Notes under the pieces: generated by a model
Seen by the model: only the letters and a program-made list of their open reading frames with translations
Database searches by the model: none
Told to the model about the DNA's origin: nothing
Position numbers and translations under genes: made by a program
Part shown: positions 25,748 to 33,527 of the stretch, one piece after another
How the letters are laid out: the number at the start of each line of letters is the position of its first letter
How positions within the stretch are numbered: the stretch's first letter is position 1
Assembly: GCA_003022435.1 (NCBI GenBank)
Contig: PXUA01000014.1
Coordinates: 62,001 to 126,000 of the forward strand
Direction of reading: 5' to 3'
Source: Bacteroidetes bacterium SW_9_63_38
Lineage (GTDB): Bacteria; Bacteroidota; Rhodothermia; Rhodothermales; Salinibacteraceae
Length of the DNA stretch: 64,000 nt

Positions 25748-26767
25748 CTACTCGTACGCGAAGATGGGCTGCAGCATCGACGTACCGTCGGCGAGTTTCC
25801 GATAGACGGACGGGGCCTCCTCCACCGAAAACCGGTCCGAGATCAGCCGGCCGGGGGACACCTCATCCAGCAGGTCCAGCACCACGGCCATCCGCCGGTC
25901 CTTCGTCCACCGTCCGCGGAGCGACGGATCGATGGTGCTAACCTGGCTGGAGACGATGCGCATCCGGGATCGATGGAAATGGCTTCCCAGGTCGATGGGC
26001 GCGGCCTTCGTCCCGTACCAGGAGCCCACGAGGATCCGCCCGTCGAACCCCGCCACCTGGATGGCGTCGTCGAGCACGGCGGGCCGGCCCGTAAGTTCAT
26101 ACACCAGATCGGCCCGTTCCGGCGCCGCGTCCCCGCGGTCCAGATCGTGCCAGTCGTCGATGGCGGCTATGGTCTGGGCTCCGGCGGCCTCCGCCCGGGC
26201 CCGGCGGGCGTCGTCCGGCTCTACGGCTGCCAGCATGCCCAGCGGATGGTCAGCGAGGAGGCGCGTGGTCAGAAGGCCGACCACCCCTTGCCCAAAGACC
26301 AGAACGGTCTCCCCAATCATCGGGCGACCGTCCATGACCAGGTTGACGGCAGTTTCCAGGGACGGAATCATCACCGCACCCGTCAGGTCCGCGGAGGCGG
26401 GGAGTCGAATCAGATTGTCGGTCGCAGCGACGAACCGCGATACGTGCGGCTGAAACGAAAACACGGGTGCTCCCCTCCAGTCGCGGTCCACCTTCTCCCC
26501 CAGTGCCTCCACCTGCCCAACGCAGGCATACCCGTACGAGATCGGGTACGACAAGGTATCCCCCTGCAGCGCTTCGATGGACGCGTCCGCTTCCAGATCG
26601 CCCGGCACCTGTCCCTGATAGACGAGGCGCTCCGTGCCGGGGCTGATGGCCGAGTACGCGGTGCGCACGCGGACCTCTCCGGGGCCGGGCGACGGCACCT
26701 CCTCGATGACGACCTCTGCCTCTTCTGGCGCTGGAAATCGAATGCGCTGACGCGTGGTGCTGGGCAT
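25748..26767 (-). CDS. Zinc-type alcohol dehydrogenase-like oxidoreductase (MDR family)
   Basis: 339-residue medium-chain dehydrogenase. The N-terminal GroES-like domain includes EVRVRTAYSAISPGTE, YPISYGYACVGQVEALG and FSFQPHVSRF; the cofactor domain has VLVFGQGVVGLLTTRLLA. The usual structural-zinc four-cysteine lobe is not seen, as in the zinc-poor bacteriochlorophyllide-type branch (SPGTE motif). The ATG at 26767 is chosen; an upstream extension is Arg-rich and unlikely. It precedes the PTPS-like gene by 38 bp and is probably co-transcribed. Confidence 0.85.
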   Translation of the reverse strand: MPSTTRQRIRFPAPEEAEVVIEEVPSPGPGEVRVRTAYSAISPGTERLVYQGQVPGDLEADASIEALQGDTLSYPISYGYACVGQVEALGEKVDRDWRGAPVFSFQPHVSRFVAATDNLIRLPASADLTGAVMIPSLETAVNLVMDGRPMIGETVLVFGQGVVGLLTTRLLADHPLGMLAAVEPDDARRARAEAAGAQTIAAIDDWHDLDRGDAAPERADLVYELTGRPAVLDDAIQVAGFDGRILVGSWYGTKAAPIDLGSHFHRSRMRIVSSQVSTIDPSLRGRWTKDRRMAVVLDLLDEVSPGRLISDRFSVEEAPSVYRKLADGTSMLQPIFAYE

Positions 26768-27361
26768 GGAAACGGCGGGAATTGGGACGGATGAGAATCG
26801 CGCAGGCGCACGGCGAAGGAGGCGGCCCCTCAACATCCGGAGGGGCCCCACGCTCCTGCCGTTGGAGCGGCCTCACGTGTAAGACAGCCTCACGAATGAA
26901 ACGACTTCACGTATGACTTTGCGAGATTAATCGCTGGACACCTCCCGAAAGAGGGATAATTCGAAGGAACGACAGAAAATCCCCTCCGGCCTTGAAGGGC
27001 ATCGCGCCCGGGCGAGAACGGAGGTAGGGAATCTCTGTGACCCTATGAGATCAATCGCCGGACGACTGATTTTTTCTCACGACTCGAACGGGAAAAGTGC
27101 ACGCCCGACGATTCGGCCGTGCAGGCCGGCTCTTCCCTGTAGCCCTTCCCTGTGGCCCTTCAGTGGATCCCGACCGCCGTCGGGACTCGCCAGCGATTTT
27201 CTTCGAAGGGGCCCTTGTGGGCCATCCCACGCGGCCGCGATCTTTTTTGTGTATTTTTGTCTCGAGACAAAAATACACACGCACTTTCAGGAAGGGCGAA
27301 ACTTGCGCGGAGAGTAGCAGCGTACCGCAGTTAATCTCGCAATCGCACAAGTGAAGCCCCC
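26768..27361. other. 594-bp gene-free gap with terminal inverted repeats
   Basis: Between the GCH-II fusion and the alcohol dehydrogenase. TTGCGAGATTAA at 26919-26930 is repeated in inverse as TTAATCTCGCAA at 27331-27342, bracketing about 424 bp. GAGATCAATCGCCGGAC near 27046 echoes the sequence after the left repeat. A perfect 32-bp palindrome lies inside. No frame inside shows a known protein. It may be a small non-autonomous insertion, or the promoter region of the downstream genes. Confidence 0.45.
27248..27279. promoter_or_regulatory. Perfect 32-bp palindrome
   Basis: Two 16-bp arms meet at CTC|GAG (27263/27264); the right arm is GAGACAAAAATACACA and the left arm is its exact reverse complement. 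The arms are AT-rich in a GC-rich genome. It lies between two minus-strand genes. A T-run precedes it on the plus strand; read on the minus strand it is followed by A residues, so a rho-independent terminator is unlikely. A dimeric regulator site or element end is possible. Confidence 0.6.
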
Positions 27362-28729
27362 TCACGAGTCCGAGCTCGGCCACACTGGATCGCCCTCCAG
27401 AATGAGGTCGTCCCCGTACCACCGCTTCTGCATGTTCGTCAGGCGCGGGAATGCACCCGGGTCGCCCCCCTCGTCCGAGGTCTCCGTGACCGGACCGAGG
27501 GCCGACGTGCCGCCCACAAACATGGGCGCCATCGTCACGATGACCCGATGCACCCTTTGCTCCCGCAGAAAGGTTGTGAGGATCTGCGACCCGCCTTCCA
27601 CCATCATGCTGGTGATCCCCCGATTCCCGAGTGCATTGAGGAGGGCATCGAGACAAACACCCCCAGTCGGCGCACAGGGAAGCTCGTGGACCGTCGCGCC
27701 CTGCGCCTCCAGCTCCTCTCGGCGATCCGGATCCGGGTCCGGCGCCGTAAAGATGAGGGGCGGCGGCCCGTCGCAGTGGAGAAGCCGGGCGTCGGCCGGG
27801 AAGCGGAGGGACGAATCCAAGACGATCGGGGTCGGGTGATCCTCCTGTCCCCGACGCGCATTCAATCGGGGATCATCGGCGAGCACCGTCCCGATGCCCA
27901 CGAGGATGCCGTCGTGAAGCGCCCGGAGCCGATGCGTAAAGTCCAGGGCCTCCTCTCCACTGATGGGCAACGGCGTCCCCGACGACGACGCGATGGAGCC
28001 GTCCAGGCTCTGTGCGTAGGTGAGCGTCACAAACGGCGTGCCCGCTTCGTCGAAGTGGCGCTCGATGCGTTGCTCCAGGGCCTGGAGGGAGTTGTCGTGC
28101 GCGTTGCTTTGGGCATGTCCATTCGCGGGGCCCAGATCCAGCGCGTGACGCATCCGGTTCGCCTTCGTCCGGAGGTAGTCTTCATTGTGCCGATTCACGT
28201 GAGGCTCAAGGGGGGCACGCTTCGTAATTTCGATCCCGTACTCGGTCAGGTCCTCAATTTTTCCGGGATTGTTCGTCAGCAGCCGCACCGACGAGACGCT
28301 GAGGTCCTCCAGGATCCTTGCCGCAACTGCGTAGTCGCGTTCGTCGGCGCCGTGCCCGAGCATCCGATTGGCCTCCACCGTATCGTAGCCTTCATCCTGC
28401 AGGTTGTAGGCCTTCAGTTTGCTCTTGAGTCCGATGCCGCGCCCCTCTTGACGGAGATACAGGATGACCCCCTGTCCTTCTTCGGCGACGCGTCGGATGG
28501 AGGTGTCGAGTTGCTCTCCGCAGTCGCACCGGAGTGACCCAAGCACGTCTCCGGTAAAGCACTCCGAGTGGGCACGGACGAGCACGTCGTCCTTTCCCTC
28601 AACGTCGCCGCAGACGAGAGCGAGGTGGTCCTTGTCGTCCTCGCTGTTCTCGTAGAGTGTGAGGGTAAACTCCCCATCAGCGGTCGGGATGCGTGTGCCA
28701 GTCAAACGTCGAACGGAAAGGGTTCCCAT
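27362..28729 (-). CDS. GTP cyclohydrolase II fused to RibD-type reductase domain
   Basis: 455 residues. Residues 1-205 are GTP cyclohydrolase II: zinc cysteines in HSECFTGDVLGSLRCDCG, the LRQEGRGIGL active-site block and LLTNNPGKI. Residues about 225-455 are the RibD C-terminal reductase fold: TLTYAQSLDGSIA, GIGTVLADDPRLNAR and MMVEGGSQILTTFL. No deaminase domain and no DHBP synthase (RibB) domain are present. The product would be the pyrimidine released from GTP, with its ribose side chain reduced. The neighbours suggest it feeds a specialised pathway rather than, or as well as, riboflavin. Confidence 0.9.
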   Translation of the reverse strand: MGTLSVRRLTGTRIPTADGEFTLTLYENSEDDKDHLALVCGDVEGKDDVLVRAHSECFTGDVLGSLRCDCGEQLDTSIRRVAEEGQGVILYLRQEGRGIGLKSKLKAYNLQDEGYDTVEANRMLGHGADERDYAVAARILEDLSVSSVRLLTNNPGKIEDLTEYGIEITKRAPLEPHVNRHNEDYLRTKANRMRHALDLGPANGHAQSNAHDNSLQALEQRIERHFDEAGTPFVTLTYAQSLDGSIASSSGTPLPISGEEALDFTHRLRALHDGILVGIGTVLADDPRLNARRGQEDHPTPIVLDSSLRFPADARLLHCDGPPPLIFTAPDPDPDRREELEAQGATVHELPCAPTGGVCLDALLNALGNRGITSMMVEGGSQILTTFLREQRVHRVIVTMAPMFVGGTSALGPVTETSDEGGDPGAFPRLTNMQKRWYGDDLILEGDPVWPSSDS

Positions 28730-29490
28730 ATCGGTTACATAAAGCTCAGTCTCGAAGAAGGGCGGTGGGACTCACGCCGCGGATTGCGCAGTCGAAAGTA
28801 CGTGTTGAGAATTCGGTCTGAAACGGCCTGTGCTGTCGCGGTACACGGCACATCTCGAAAGCAGACTCTCTGCAAGAGCACTGGTGCCGCCGTCGCCTCG
28901 ACAATCGTCGAGATGTACGCCGGCCCCGGCTCCGGATGTCCGAGGGGCAGGCTCACTTACACACCCTCTCGACCGCCATAATCGGGACGGTACTGGTTGT
29001 TGAGTCCAAGGGCTTTGCATTGACCAGGTATGTAAACCGCTTCGATTCTGGCGAAGTCGTCCTGTGAATTCACGCAGAACGAGCCTCGGGAATTCTGATT
29101 CGGATTCTCACTGAAAGAACCAAAGTGAGTTGCTTCTACCTGTTCCTGTTCCTGATCTACCGTTCTTGTTACCATCGGCAGTCCCCCGCCGCATGACTAC
29201 TTCCAAGGGGAAAGCGAGAGACTCCGGGCCGTCCTTTTCGGGCAAGCGTAGCGGGAGTGATGCACGCTCTCTTCAAGGTGGGCAGACGCTCTTGCCAGGT
29301 GGCCGCTGGGATCGCGTAGCACCACAATTCGAGTTTCCCATCACATGTGTCTTGACTTTCAAGTTCTAAGCTGCTGTCCCCGAACCTCCGGTTGCCAGTC
29401 GAACGTGTGTGGTGGTGATTCGACCTGCGGCTCTCACACAAGGAAGATGGACCCAAACTCCCTCTGAAACGGATCCCCGGCATTTGCCCC
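28730..29490. other. About 760 bp without a convincing gene
   Basis: Several frames of 70-105 codons occur on both strands but none shows a recognisable domain, a good start site or consistent codon use. GC is somewhat lower than in the flanks. The part next to 28730 should hold the promoter of the GCH-II fusion; no flavin riboswitch-like pattern was recognised. It may be decayed genes. Confidence 0.35.
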
Positions 29491-29611
29491 TAGTGCAGCT
29501 TTAAACGATCTCTTGGGGAAAGCAGTTTGCTATTGCTCCACGCTCCAGCTTGAGGGATGGACGGACGAGGTCCGTCCAAAGCTCGATTGCACAACGGACC
29601 AGTTGAAGCTG
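29491..29611 (+). repeat. 126-bp TA-flanked repeat, copy 2
   Basis: TA then GTGCAGCTTTAAACG at the left (one change), the GGACGGACGAGGTCCGTCC hairpin in the middle, and AGTTGAAGCTG at the right. The right-hand TA is not kept. It ends 12 bp before the ATG of the next gene, so it replaces that gene's leader. Confidence 0.85.
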
Positions 29612-29622
29612 TCCACTCCTCC

Positions 29623-29853
29623 ATGGCCTCGAACGATCACGCATCATCGGTTCTCACATCAATTGGACAAGGGCTCCGCGTGCTCTTCTGGACGGTCTCA
29701 ATCCTCGCGTCGGCGGGGGCGGGTGCATTCGTAGCCACGCATCTCAGTGCTGCCCGGGGGCCGGGGCAACAAGTGGCTGTGGCGGCGTTGGGGCTGGTCA
29801 TCGTGCTCGTCCCGTACACAATTGCCAGGGGCGTGTCTGAGTTGACGAACTAA
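29623..29853 (+). CDS. Small two-helix membrane protein
   Basis: 76 residues, not recognised. Hydrophobic helices at about 19-40 (VLFWTVSILASAGAGAFVA) and 50-68 (VAVAALGLVIVLVPYTIA). Family unknown; the SAARGPGQQVAVAALGLVIVLVPY pattern resembles small inner-membrane proteins with a short hairpin. It is bracketed by mobile elements: a repeat ends 12 bp upstream, and a 381-bp element starts immediately after its TAA stop, which itself forms the element's target duplication. Confidence 0.55.
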   Translation: MASNDHASSVLTSIGQGLRVLFWTVSILASAGAGAFVATHLSAARGPGQQVAVAALGLVIVLVPYTIARGVSELTN

Positions 29854-30234
29854 GAGACTGTTTTGATTTCACACGATGCTTCGCTACTTCCCCAATCCTG
29901 GTGTTCATCCCGACAGCCGTCGCGGACGAACTAAAAAGATCAAGGCCACGCGGGATGACCCGCGAGGAGCCCCTGTGAAGAAACGGCCTGACGCTTGTCT
30001 ACGCTCTGCTGACGGGGATCTAGGATCCCCATTCTCAAACTCGCTTGGCAATCTGGGATTGCCTTGCTCAAACATGAGAAATTTCGGTCGCTTCGCTCCG
30101 ACAGGCGTCCAGGCGGCCGTTTCTTCAAGCTTCGTGTGCAGGGACTCACTTGAGCGCCTTTCTGGCACTTCGCCCACTGCGTCTCGGTTTCGAATCCATC
30201 CACCAAGCAGCTTCTCAAAAATCAAAACAGTCTC
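29854..30234. mobile_element. 381-bp non-autonomous IS-like element (MITE-like)
   Basis: It begins GAGACTGTTTTGATTT and ends with the inverse AAATCAAAACAGTCTC. It is flanked by direct TAA at 29851-29853 and 30235-30237. A 3-bp TNA duplication and GAG-starting ends fit the IS5 family, IS427 group (established for that group; assignment inferred). No transposase is encoded. Related single ends are at 5061 and 18037. The left TAA is the stop codon of the preceding gene. Confidence 0.75.
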
Positions 30235-30589
30235 TAAGCCCGGTCTTCCTTGCCAGTCGCATCGGGCCAGTGAGCGGGCAGATCCGCTCAATGAGAGAAG
30301 AGGGACGGACCGACTCCCGTATCGCGCTCGCCGCGCCCCTGCTCGACCTCCGGCCAGACAGCGAGAGCACACATTGCCTATCGGGAGTGTGTCCTATCGG
30401 AAGGGCAACTTCGTCGAGGAGGTACCTTGACCGGAGAGAACCTGCGAATCACTCGCTCATTTTTCGGAAATGAGAAGCCGCCTGAGTACGCTCGAAGCCG
30501 AAGCTCGACCACAGTCTGCCCGACAGTTGCTCAGAATCCCGATTCAGAATTCGGGGCGTCGTCCATGTTCAGAACACGATCCTGTCCCT
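30235..30589. other. Gene-free stretch before the deaminase-like gene
   Basis: No gene recognised. It contains the palindromic-looking motif CCCGATTCAGAATTCGGG at about 30538-30555 (arms CCCGA/TCGGG with partial inner symmetry), shortly before the start at 30590. That could be a leader or operator; evidence is weak. Confidence 0.35.
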
Positions 30590-31036
30590 ATGCTCACAGC
30601 CGATGCTCTCGCGCAGCACCTCGACGGACTGGTCCACCTCGACACGCAGCGAGCCCCCGGCGGCATCGACCTCACCGTTGATGCGGTCTACCGCACCACC
30701 GGGCACGGCCAGCTCGATTTCGGGGGCGGGGAGTATGCAGCAGCCTCGCGCGAGGCCCTGACGCCGGTGCCGGACAATCCGGAGGACGACTACGCCTGGT
30801 GGACCCTGGAGCAGGGCGCGTACATCGTGCGGTACAATGAATCGCTCACCCTCCCGGAGGGGCAGCAGGCCCGCATCACGCCGCTGGAGCGCACCCTGCT
30901 CGCGGGCGCCCATCACGGAGCCTTCCGGATCGAGGGTCACCGCGACCCGCTTGAGACGCTGCTCGTGGTGAGCCGGATGGGAGTGCGCCTGAAAGAAAAC
31001 TGCCGCCTCTCGCGCCTGACGGTGACTGAACACTGA
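30590..31036 (+). CDS. dCTP deaminase / dUTPase-like protein
   Basis: 148 residues with the trimeric dUTPase-fold pattern: APGGIDLTVDAVYR near residue 23 (GIDL motif), the strand YIVRYNESLTLPEGQQARI and the later segment AFRIEGH. The usual catalytic R-S-S-L of dCTP deaminases appears as PLERTLL, lacking the two serines, so catalysis is uncertain. The ATG at 30590 fits the family start. Similar short proteins are seen next to nucleotide genes in other halophiles. It may act on dCTP/dUTP or be a non-enzymatic homologue. Confidence 0.65.
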   Translation: MLTADALAQHLDGLVHLDTQRAPGGIDLTVDAVYRTTGHGQLDFGGGEYAAASREALTPVPDNPEDDYAWWTLEQGAYIVRYNESLTLPEGQQARITPLERTLLAGAHHGAFRIEGHRDPLETLLVVSRMGVRLKENCRLSRLTVTEH

Positions 31037-31480
31037 TCTCGAATCCGATTACAGAACGCAGGGGAAAGGGAGGGTGGAAGGGAACACATCCCCCGAGGTG
31101 CCCCAGCGGATCCATTCTGCTGTCGGCCGTGGGGCTGGTACGTTGAGCTCACCCATAGATCCAGGAGAGAGCGATCCGGTGCCTGAGACGGGGGTCCTTC
31201 CTGTGGTTGGGAACCCGGCGGTGCTTGGGCCGGCGTCCGCCTCGCTCCATGACCGACACGTCGCTGGTGCAGGGGCCGGACGACCCTCCCCCGACGAACG
31301 TAGGACCGGATTGCTGCAGACCGAAAGCCCCAGCAGGACTGCCATGAAGGCAGCGGAACATGGACGCCGCAACAGCATGAAGCCGAACGGCTCCCTGTGC
31401 GGGACGAGAGCGGACGCATCGCTGTCCATGGTGGCGGGGGAGGCGTCGTGACGCAATATTTCAAGTTGATCGGGGATCGA
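31037..31480. other. Gene-free stretch before the exported methyltransferase
   Basis: No gene recognised. Several overlapping short frames on both strands lack domains. The AT-rich bases just before 31481 (CAATATTTCAAGTTGAT) may belong to a promoter. Confidence 0.3.
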
Positions 31481-32083
31481 ATGAGTAGAATGTCGATGAG
31501 AGCGCTGGCGCTGTGCGGCCTGCTGCTCGCAGGCCTCCTGATGCCGGTTCAGGGATACGCCCAGGGGGAGACCGCAACCCGGGATACCACCGAAAAGGGC
31601 GCGCCGTACGTCCCGACGCCGCGACATATCGCTCTGAAGATGCTCACCCTCGCCGACATCTCATCGGACGACGTCGTGTACGATCTCGGCAGCGGCGACG
31701 GACGCATTCTCATCCTGGCGGCCCAGGAATTCGGTGCCCGGGGGGTGGGCATCGAAATCGATTCGCAACTCGTGCAGCGGGCGCGCCGAAAGGCCCGACG
31801 AGCCGGCGTGGCCGACCGCGTGGAGTTTCGACAGGGGGATCTCTTCGACACGGATCTTCGTCCGGCCACGGTTGTGACCCTCTACCTCTGGCCCGACATG
31901 AACAATCGCCTGCGGCCGAAGCTGCAGCGAGAACTCTCATCGGGGGATCGGATTGTGTCGCACAGCTTCAACATTGACAAATGGCCGGCCGACACCACCG
32001 TCACGATGGAAGTGCGAAGCCCAAGCGAGCCGAACAAGCCGCTGTTCCTCTGGCGAATTTCGGCGCCCGACGCGACTCCGTAG
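31481..32083 (+). CDS. Exported SAM-dependent methyltransferase-like protein
   Basis: 200 residues with a clear signal peptide (MRALALCGLLLAGLLMPVQG, likely cut after GYAQ), then a compact class I methyltransferase domain: motif I VVYDLGSGDGRILILA near residue 66, VGIEIDSQLVQRARRKA, and RVEFRQGDLFD. The start at 31481 places the signal peptide at the extreme N-terminus. SAM is cytosolic, so an exported enzyme is puzzling; either the leader is a membrane anchor or the fold has another use. Similar leader-bearing proteins exist in other bacteria; function unknown. Confidence 0.8.
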   Translation: MSRMSMRALALCGLLLAGLLMPVQGYAQGETATRDTTEKGAPYVPTPRHIALKMLTLADISSDDVVYDLGSGDGRILILAAQEFGARGVGIEIDSQLVQRARRKARRAGVADRVEFRQGDLFDTDLRPATVVTLYLWPDMNNRLRPKLQRELSSGDRIVSHSFNIDKWPADTTVTMEVRSPSEPNKPLFLWRISAPDATP

Positions 32084-32156
32084 TCGACAACAACACACCG
32101 GACGCCCAGAGCCGTTGAGGGGGGCGGACCGTCCATCAGTCCCAGGACTCGATTTG

Positions 32157-32369
32157 ATGATGCGAAACGGGGCCTACACGCTTGCGACGATGGCTGCCCT
32201 GGGCGGGCTCGTGCTGCTGTCGGTGGCCGGACAGGGCGATTATCGCACGGCGCTGGGGGTTATGCTTTTCCTCGCGGCGGGTGTACTCGCCGGAATTGGA
32301 AGGGGGGTGGATGTGCTCGGCTATGTCCATGAGGGCGTCCGTCGATCCGACGAGCACGAACAACGGTAG
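32157..32369 (+). CDS. 70-residue membrane protein
   Basis: Not recognised. Two hydrophobic helices (YTLATMAALGGLVLLSVAG and ALGVMLFLAAGVLAGIG) and a charged tail ending SDEHEQR. Two ATG codons (32157, 32160) stand in tandem. It follows the exported methyltransferase by 73 bp and precedes another tiny membrane gene. Confidence 0.55.
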   Translation: MMRNGAYTLATMAALGGLVLLSVAGQGDYRTALGVMLFLAAGVLAGIGRGVDVLGYVHEGVRRSDEHEQR

Positions 32370-32413
32370 GCGTTCGGATGACTGTTCTTGCAAATTGATA
32401 GGCGACGCCCACT

Positions 32414-32572
32414 ATGTCCCGACAAAATCGCTGGCTCATCGCTGCGGGGGTCATCGTCGCCGATCTCCTCATCTTTATGGTTCCAGTCATTCCCCTCGCC
32501 GCGGCGTACGTGCTGTTGCTGCGTCCGCGATGGTTCAAAGCGTTCGTCGACGATCTCTACGAGGAAGAGTAG
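32414..32572 (+). CDS. 52-residue membrane protein
   Basis: A short frame starting MSRQNRWLIAAGVIVADLL, then a long hydrophobic run to LLLRPRWFKAFV and an acidic end DDLYEEE. The positive-inside pattern (RWFK after the helix) and a clean TAG stop at 32570 support a real gene. It is 44 bp after the previous gene and probably co-transcribed. Not recognised. Confidence 0.55.
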   Translation: MSRQNRWLIAAGVIVADLLIFMVPVIPLAAAYVLLLRPRWFKAFVDDLYEEE

Positions 32573-32658
32573 ACAGTGCTACGGACGTGTCCGAACGGGG
32601 GGGCGGCGACAACAAGGGGCGGCGCACAGAGCTGGGGGAATGGACAGGTGGCTGATGA

Positions 32659-32898
32659 TCACGAGGAAGACGGCGACCGTCGGTAGGAGCGGCGGTCCCC
32701 ATCCGGTGCGGCCGACGACGAGGCAAAGTAGTACCACGAGAAGCCGCCCGCAATCACAATGAATGCGAGGCCCAGTCCCAGAATGTCACGCAGGGAGGTT
32801 TCCGGGGCGGGGGTCAACTCGGGCAGAGCCACGAGTCCCCCCACGAACATCACAAACGCGAAGATGAAAAGCCCAAAGTAGTCGCGGAGTATTGTCAT
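32659..32898 (-). CDS. 79-residue membrane protein
   Basis: Not recognised. Helices YFGLFIFAFVMFVGGLVAL and LGLGLAFIVIAGGFSWYYF, then a basic, Ser/Arg-rich tail. Its ATG overlaps the stop of the upstream gene by 4 bases (ATGA), so the two are translationally coupled. Convergent with the plus-strand mini-proteins. Confidence 0.6.
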   Translation of the reverse strand: MTILRDYFGLFIFAFVMFVGGLVALPELTPAPETSLRDILGLGLAFIVIAGGFSWYYFASSSAAPDGDRRSYRRSPSSS

Positions 32899-33065
32899 CC
32901 GGTCGGGGATTCCGTCTTATCAACGAGGTCGGCGAGGATCCAGAGTGAAGGTACCCAGAGACCGACGAAGATGCCGGCCTGCTTGCTTCCGCTGAACCAG
33001 AGGTAGAGAGACAGGGCAAGTGCCAGAACACCGGCGACAAAAATCCACCCTTTGCTGTTCGTCAT
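32895..33065 (-). CDS. 56-residue membrane protein
   Basis: Not recognised. Starting at the ATG at 33065: MTNSKGWIFVAGVLALALSL, a second helix GIFVGLWVPSLWILADLV and the tail DKTESPTG. First gene of a two-gene unit with the 79-residue protein, overlapping by ATGA. Confidence 0.6.
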   Translation of the reverse strand: MTNSKGWIFVAGVLALALSLYLWFSGSKQAGIFVGLWVPSLWILADLVDKTESPTG

Positions 33066-33527
33066 GGACAGGACACGGATTTGTGACAAGAAATGAGAAG
33101 GAAGAAAGCAACTGTAAATGTAAGTGTGTAGGCTACGGGGGACGTTCGGGGTCCGGTCCGTCCCCTATCGGATTGTTGCAGCAGATCTACATCTGCCGGG
33201 ATGTTGTTACGGGTTCTCCTGCGCCCGAAACGAAGTGCGGAAGTACTCCGACAGCCGTCGGGAGTGCGCCCGAAACGAGGTCATCTGGGATGACCAGTTC
33301 CGAAGACACACTTCATAGGAGGGCGAATGGACAGAATACGTGGGTTTTCGTATAATTAGTACCCAAGTATGCGAAGCTTAGTATAGATAATCTACCCAAG
33401 AGTACGTGAGGTCTCGAATAGGAATTACCGGCGTATGTAACGAGATTGGGAAACACGATGGCCGAGGAGCTGAGGGCTGGGCCCTGCACTCCATTTTCGT
33501 TTCTCGTGTCTCCGATCTCCGAGACCC
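33066..33527. other. Gene-free stretch with a CGAAACGAAGTGC-type repeat
   Basis: No gene. Around 33222-33285, CGCCCGAAACGA occurs twice, separated by CCGACAGCCGTCGGG; both words also occur in the dispersed repeat at 54236-54306. The part from 33350 is AT-rich (TTAGTATAGATAATC) and may be the old promoter of the pseudogene that follows. Confidence 0.4.

Noticed and set aside
27248-27279. Rho-independent terminator of the GCH-II fusion
   Set aside because: In the gene's direction the palindrome is followed by A residues, not T, and the stem is AT-rich.
28730-28960. FMN riboswitch upstream of the GCH-II/RibD fusion
   Set aside because: The conserved RFN-element sequence blocks could not be recognised in the leader on the minus strand.
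28735-29483. Several 70-105 codon frames upstream of the GCH-II fusion
   Set aside because: No domain, poor starts and overlapping frames on both strands; treated as a gene-free stretch.
29876-30430. 184-codon frame inside and beyond the 381-bp element
   Set aside because: Runs from the element into the flank and has no transposase motif, so it is not a gene of the element.
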